64,000 nt of DNA, taken from positions 65,924,476 to 65,988,475 of the forward strand of contig CM070634.1 of the NCBI GenBank assembly GCA_036346255.1. Direction: 5' to 3'. The first letter of the stretch is position 1; each line of letters starts with the position of its first letter. This DNA comes from Ampelocalamus luodianensis. Lineage: Eukaryota > Streptophyta > Magnoliopsida > Poales > Poaceae. Under the pieces are notes generated by a model. That model was not told the origin of the DNA. It worked only from the letters and a program-made list of their open reading frames with translations, and made no database searches. The translations under genes were made by a program, and so were the position numbers. This document shows positions 59,073-64,000 of the stretch, piece after piece.

Positions 59073-59832
59073 TGTGAGGACCCCGATTTATTTGACTTGT
59101 AATGCTTAGCCTTCCATTGACCCTAGCATCACAAAACAAATAAACCAAACCTCGAGATATGTATGCTTCCCAGAAATGCAGCATACACACCCCGTTACAA
59201 AATCATGCATCAATTCCATACATCACAATATAACAAGTCTAGCAAAAGACATACATAATATAAAGTTATTACAACAGAGGGGCGACTGGCCAAATAACAA
59301 CAAGTATTCAATGATAGCGGAAGCAAAAGTGCCATAAGATGGCTAAGACAAAATCAACCGGTTAGTCATATAACCACAGGGCAACCGACCGGGCCGCCAA
59401 GCTAGTCGTCCATAACGTAGCAAAACTCACCAAAGTTGATCCCTTGGGGATCAACCTTCTTCCTCTGCAACAATTAAGCAAAGCAAATGAGTACAAAAAT
59501 GTACTCGCAAGACTTACGGGTAACAAAACCTAGTTACTACTATATGTAGGCTTTAATCAAAGGAGAAGGCTCAAGGTTAATTTTCAGCATAAAGCAAGTT
59601 TTATTTGCAATAGATAATATGTTGAAGGCAATCTTGACAATCTGAATTTTATTTGCATAAATAACAGCGATACCATAAGTAATAACCACAACCTGGAGAT
59701 GACTAACCCAATAGCCATCACAACCATAGCACGAATTACCCATTCGTACCACCCATGTCAAGTTTTAATTTAAAAGGTTGTAGTCTAACTCTTGAAAAGC
59801 TTACCCAAGCGTGTCCATAACCTAGGACGAGG

Positions 59833-59861
59833 CTATTCGAATAGTTTTAAACCCTGCAGGG
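59833..59861. promoter_or_regulatory. Conserved LTR double palindrome (LTR D)
   Basis: CTATTCGAATAG at 59833-59844 and CCCTGCAGGG at 59852-59861, in the orientation expected for a minus-strand LTR. Confidence 0.6.
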
Positions 59862-61429
59862 GTGTACCAATGTACCCACACTTCAGACCGCCTTTCAGCC
59901 ATAAGATTAGCACACTTCCGAAGGTATGCCGGCACAGCTAAGTCCTACGAGATATTTCCAATGAATGATACTAATTAAGAGCCGCAACCCACGGGGATAA
60001 GGATACATTAAATAGCCTAACCGGTCTGCTAATGCTCCCCTCCCAACACCACACACACACACACACACATTTTTAACACACCCACCGACCAGCTCATAAT
60101 TAACACCTCCCAAAGTACTTAGTCAAGAGAGGTCCCATTTCCCTCTAATGTGGTTAGCACACACAAATTGCCTGGATAACAGATACTTACAAGATGTTCG
60201 GTCCTTAATTGACCTGGGCACCATTCCATTCACACCCAAACTCACACCATCTTACCATTGTGCCCAAGTCCAAATCGTTTTGCTTTCATTTTTAGTTTTT
60301 TACAAGTAAACATAGCACAAATCTGAAATGTAGAGTCATAATAATCATTTGTGTGATCAAGGTCATCGACTAAGTTGATAACCGCCCAATTCTACCGGCA
60401 ACTAAGCATTGCTAAGCATGACACCGTAAGGACAATAAAAGAGCATAATTAAATCACCGGGCTCTAATTCACAAGCGATATTAATAGCTTATGTTTTGTG
60501 GTAGGGGATAACCAATTTAAGGGCAACCATGCAATGGGATTAGCTACCTCTAATCGACAAAATAAATCTTGACACAAGAAGCATGCATACTTAGGTTTTG
60601 CAAACAAGATATTAGAATTTAAAAGTAGTAGAAGCAATATGATCAAATGATGTTACACTGCTTGCCTTGTTGTAGATCACTTTCTTACTGCAGAGGATTC
60701 ACTCACGTAATCAATAATTCATTAGGAACCTAACGCGAAAAGGCGATAACCAAATAAGAACAAGAACTCCAAATAAAATCCAACAGCAAAGGATAACCAA
60801 ATTTCATGAAATTTATACAGCAGCTAGAGGATGATTTTAGACAATTTTAGTAACAAGAAACAGGTCAATTGGACTTAACATGAAAAAGTTATGGCTAAAA
60901 TAATTTCTATCAGCCTGATAATTCAATTTAATTCCTATCTGTTACTGTTCATGGCATAAATTTCTAGAATGAACTAGAGTCTGAAATTTTTATGGTAGGT
61001 AGGTTAAGACATTCTAAGAACAGAAAAATTGAGTTTTCACAATTTGGAGTTAAAATGAATTAGTTATGATTTTCTTAGGTTGTACAACTAGCATATTTCA
61101 TTTTTCAGAAGCACTAACATGAACAAAACCTATGCTAATTTAAAGGACATTACCAGAGGAATTTTAACAAAGTTTAGTTTGCTCAGAATGGAAAAACAGA
61201 GAAAAGGTTATGCATTTTATAACTTTTAATGAGTTTCTAGACAACATTTTAGGTTAAAGCAAGTTAACTCAGCTCATATCATTTTCTCACTAAAAGAGAC
61301 TAAATGCATCCTCATATTATAATTCATTTTATTTCGGAGCTAATGAAATTTGAATCAATCAAAAAGGAGCTAAAACGACAAAGTTATGCACTTTAGAAAT
61401 TTAAAACACTGAAATACTTTGAAAATTGG

Positions 61430-62530
61430 AGCTCTCGGGGAGGTCCAACTGAACAGACGAACTCGGGGAGGTCGTGGCCGTAAAGATTGGATCTAACGGT
61501 CCCGACGAGATGGACGCACAGCGCACGCGAGAGGAGCTCCTCGCGCGCATAGGAGGTTGTGGCCGTCAGATCAAGATCTGGCGGTCCCGATCACTAGGGG
61601 AGGTCCTAGAACTTCAAAACCCACGGAGGAGGTCTGGACGGTCAGGATTTCTTGGGGGAGGTCCCGACGGTCTAGATCTTCAGGGGGAGGTCCTACGGCT
61701 TAAGTCCACCGAGGAGATCCCGACGGCTAAGATCTCACAAGGGAGGTCTTAACGGTCACGATCAAGCGAAGGAGGTCTGAACGGTGAGATCTAAAGAAGG
61801 GGAGGTCTTGGCGGCTAAGATTTACCGAGGAGGTCTTAACAGCCATGATCTCAACCGACAGAGCTAAAGCGCTGAGGAGGTCTAGGCCGTTAGATGGAGA
61901 TCTAACGATCCAGAGCTACGGGGAGGTCCTTAAGTGAAGGATTTAATCGGAGGAGGTCGGAACGGTCAAGATCTACTAGGGGAGGTCTTGAACGATCCAG
62001 ATTTAATCGAGGGAGGTCCGATGCGATAGGGTTTTAGCGGGAGGAGGTCTGGACGGCTCAGATGGATCTGGGGAGGTCCTGAACGGTCCAGATCGAGGTG
62101 GGGGAGGTCTAAAGCGATAAGGTTTTAAAGAGAGAGGTCTGGACGGCTACGATCTCCACGGGGAGGTCTTCAATGGTCCAGATCTGCCCAAAAGAGGTCC
62201 GGTGACTTAGCTTCTCTGAACAAGGACCAGTGGGAGGTCTTTTTGCAACGAGGACCCTGAAGTGGTCCAGGGGTGGTCTTTGTAAGATGACTAGGGGAGG
62301 TCTTTTACGGAAACACCAAGGGTGCTCCTACGGCCCAGATTAGATCTAAGGAGGTTCTAAATGGCTAGGATAGGACCAGGGGAGGTCCTGATAGCTAAGG
62401 ATTTTGCACAAAAGATCTAATGGCCCAGATCTAACTCTAGGAGGTCATTTAACGGTCAAGATTACACTAAGAGGTCCTTAACGGTGGAGATCAAATCTAG
62501 GAGGTCGTGAAGGTGGTCTGGGCGGCGGTT
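61430..62530 (+). repeat. GGGGAGGTC minisatellite inside LTR D
   Basis: Nearly thirty degenerate copies of a unit like GGGGAGGTCNTGAACGGTC followed by AGATCT, mostly 28-32 bp apart. It occupies the place of the GC-rich block in LTRs A and B, where only scattered ACGGCT/GATC motifs exist. Not coding. Confidence 0.85.
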
Positions 62531-64000
62531 CAGTGTACGACAACAGTAGGTTGAGGCCCACGCGTAAGTGACTAAGAAAAGACCTTTCCGACAGTAATTA
62601 ATGGCAAAACCCAATTAAACACTGGTTTTAACATTAATGGTGCGCGGAATCACATGAGGACTTAAAGACTCGGGCCTACAGGCAGCGACACAAAGGCGCG
62701 ATTGCGACACCATTAATACCAAATGATTAACACTGATTGGGCATTAATGCTGTCTGAAATTTTTGACGAAAACGGGAGTTTCCTCCCGGCAAAACCCGTG
62801 CGACTTCAACGGCTTGCCGCCGGTGATCCTGGCTGCAGCGGCGCCAACAGAGAACTGAAATGGAATCGCAATAGAGCTATGAACCTAATGGGGCAACCCC
62901 GCCACGCGGTGGTCCGTAACGCGGCCAGCCGAGAAACGAAAAAGGGACTCTTTACTGCAACTCGAAAACGACTGAAGGCTTCGGGGTGGTCAAAAGGAAT
63001 GGATTCCCAGACATCTATGCACTAATAAGAATCTACCTGGATGGAGGGAAGCCTTGAAATTTGGTCGGAGCAGCTGGTCCTCGGAGGAGCTCGCCGGACT
63101 AGGAGAAGAGAGGTGGAAAATGGCACCCTGAGCAAAATGAGTGGTACCTAAGTATCAATAGAGCTTCATTATGGTTCACAGAAGCTACTGGAACAATTAA
63201 TTCGAAAATGGGCCACTCACCTGAGCTGAGGAAGAAGATGACCAATTTCAGCCGAAATTTGAATAATCCCCAAATTGGACAGATCCTGCGAATCAAATCC
63301 AAAATTAAGTGAGGGGATATGTTCAAGATGGTAAGGAGGTAGAAATGGTGCAAAGAATTGTGGGGGAGAACTACTGGAGCACCAAGAACACCAAAGGAAC
63401 TCCATGGTCAACAATGGTGCATTTTCGGATCTGGGGGTGTTAAGTTCTACAATTGGAGGTGGAGCTTGAGGGTGGTCTAAAGACATACTAGGAGGTGCTG
63501 AGGGTGCTTAAAAAGCTTGGAGCACTAGGGTTTGCCAACAAGGGTTTTTCGGGAGACAAAGTTCAAAGCACAAGGCAAGGCCGACAGCAAAAAGGTGGTA
63601 GATGGTAGTATAGGGCATGGCATGGCCAAAAGTATCTTCCACACATTTTAATGTCGGCTAGGGCAGCTGTAGGGAGCATGAGTTGACACTGCCATCACTC
63701 CCCTACTGCTCACGCACGTCCAGAGGTTGAAGACGCCCAAAACACACTTGGTGATTGTCGGCCATCGGATTCAACGTGGACAGCTTAGATCTCGGACCTC
63801 GGGTGCTTTGAAAACAACAGAGGAGGAGGAGGGGAGGTCGTGGCGGCTAGATCAAAATCGGGCGGTTGTGGGCGCCCGGGAGGTCCCGAGGTGAAAAAGG
63901 GGGTAGGGGGTGGTCGTGGCCGTTGGATGTTGATCCAACGGCTTGGCCCCACGCACCCGAGCGCGACTAAGTGCACCTGGTCTGACCGAGTTGGTCGAGT

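Larger units (their letters stand above)
59073..64000 (-). repeat. LTR D: Tekay-type LTR, minus strand, runs off the window
   Basis: The plus-strand edge TGTGAGGACCCCG at 59073 is the complement of an LTR end GGGTCCTCACA. The next 1.5 kb is collinear with the inverted 3' part of LTR A: CTCGAGATATGTATGCTTCC, CAACAATTAAGCAAAGCAAA, the double palindrome at 59833-59861, a (CA)n run, and CGATAACCGCCC-type blocks. At the right margin the ACTCGACCAACTCGG-type sequence (complement) corresponds to about position 3150 of LTR A, so about 0.5 kb remains outside. No primer site follows at 59072, so this is a 3' LTR or a solo LTR. Open frames inside (for example 62723-63025) have no domain. Confidence 0.8.

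Noticed and set aside
61474..61752. 92-codon open frame in LTR D
   Set aside because: Runs through the GGGGAGGTC minisatellite; no domain and repeat-driven.

Overview
This window is nuclear DNA from a grass. The evidence is Tekay/Del-type and CRM-like Ty3/gypsy elements with iMet primer sites, a Ty1/copia element, CACTA elements with the grass-type Transposase_24/Ulp1 gene, and remnants of two plant-specific genes (a WEB1-like coiled-coil gene and a DUF639 exon). A panicoid grass is my guess; the species cannot be read from the sequence. No intact host gene and no intact transposon gene is visible, so this is a heterochromatin-like stretch built by nested insertion.

Layout. Positions 1-22845 are one minus-strand LTR element (B) with about 5.6 kb LTRs and only about 3 kb of coding-poor interior, a LARD-like plan. 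Its only gag-like frame is split by a complete plus-strand Tekay-type chromovirus (A, 2629-16637) with 4.4 kb LTRs and a perfect CTGTC target duplication. Positions 24401-29853 hold a minus-strand Ty1/copia element (C) with 120-bp LTRs and a GTGAA duplication; its genes are broken mainly by in-frame stops. Positions 29859-43120 are the most host-like part: one DUF639-like exon, a 778-bp hAT element with an 8-bp duplication, a pyrimidine-rich stretch with a 171-bp tandem duplication, and a decayed minus-strand WEB1-like gene (34790 to about 43017). The introns of that gene hold a MITE, a 22-bp minisatellite and two SINE-like insertions.

Positions 43121-46401 look like a non-autonomous CACTA element (F1). 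It carries a small unknown broken gene, a 131-bp near-perfect hairpin, and a long inverted duplication that contains a piece of CACTA transposase gene. One arm of that duplication is interrupted by a (TA)n-MITE-(TA)n-MITE-(TA)n string. A second CACTA element (F2) starts at 46988 and carries a decayed Transposase_24 plus Ulp1-peptidase gene. Its other end is not visible.

Positions 51244-58973 are a complete plus-strand CRM-like chromovirus (E; GAACC duplication) whose pol frame runs about 300 bp into the 3' LTR. From 59073 to the window end is a minus-oriented LTR (D) related to those of A and B, with an internal minisatellite of nearly thirty GGGGAGGTC-type units.

The three large LTR types (A, B, D) share a compact double-palindrome module and similar ends. 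Since B has no enzymes, A-type elements could plausibly have mobilised it. The strongest candidates for something not yet described are the transposase-derived inverted duplication and hairpins inside F1 and F2, the microsatellite-bounded MITE string, and the conserved LTR double palindrome.
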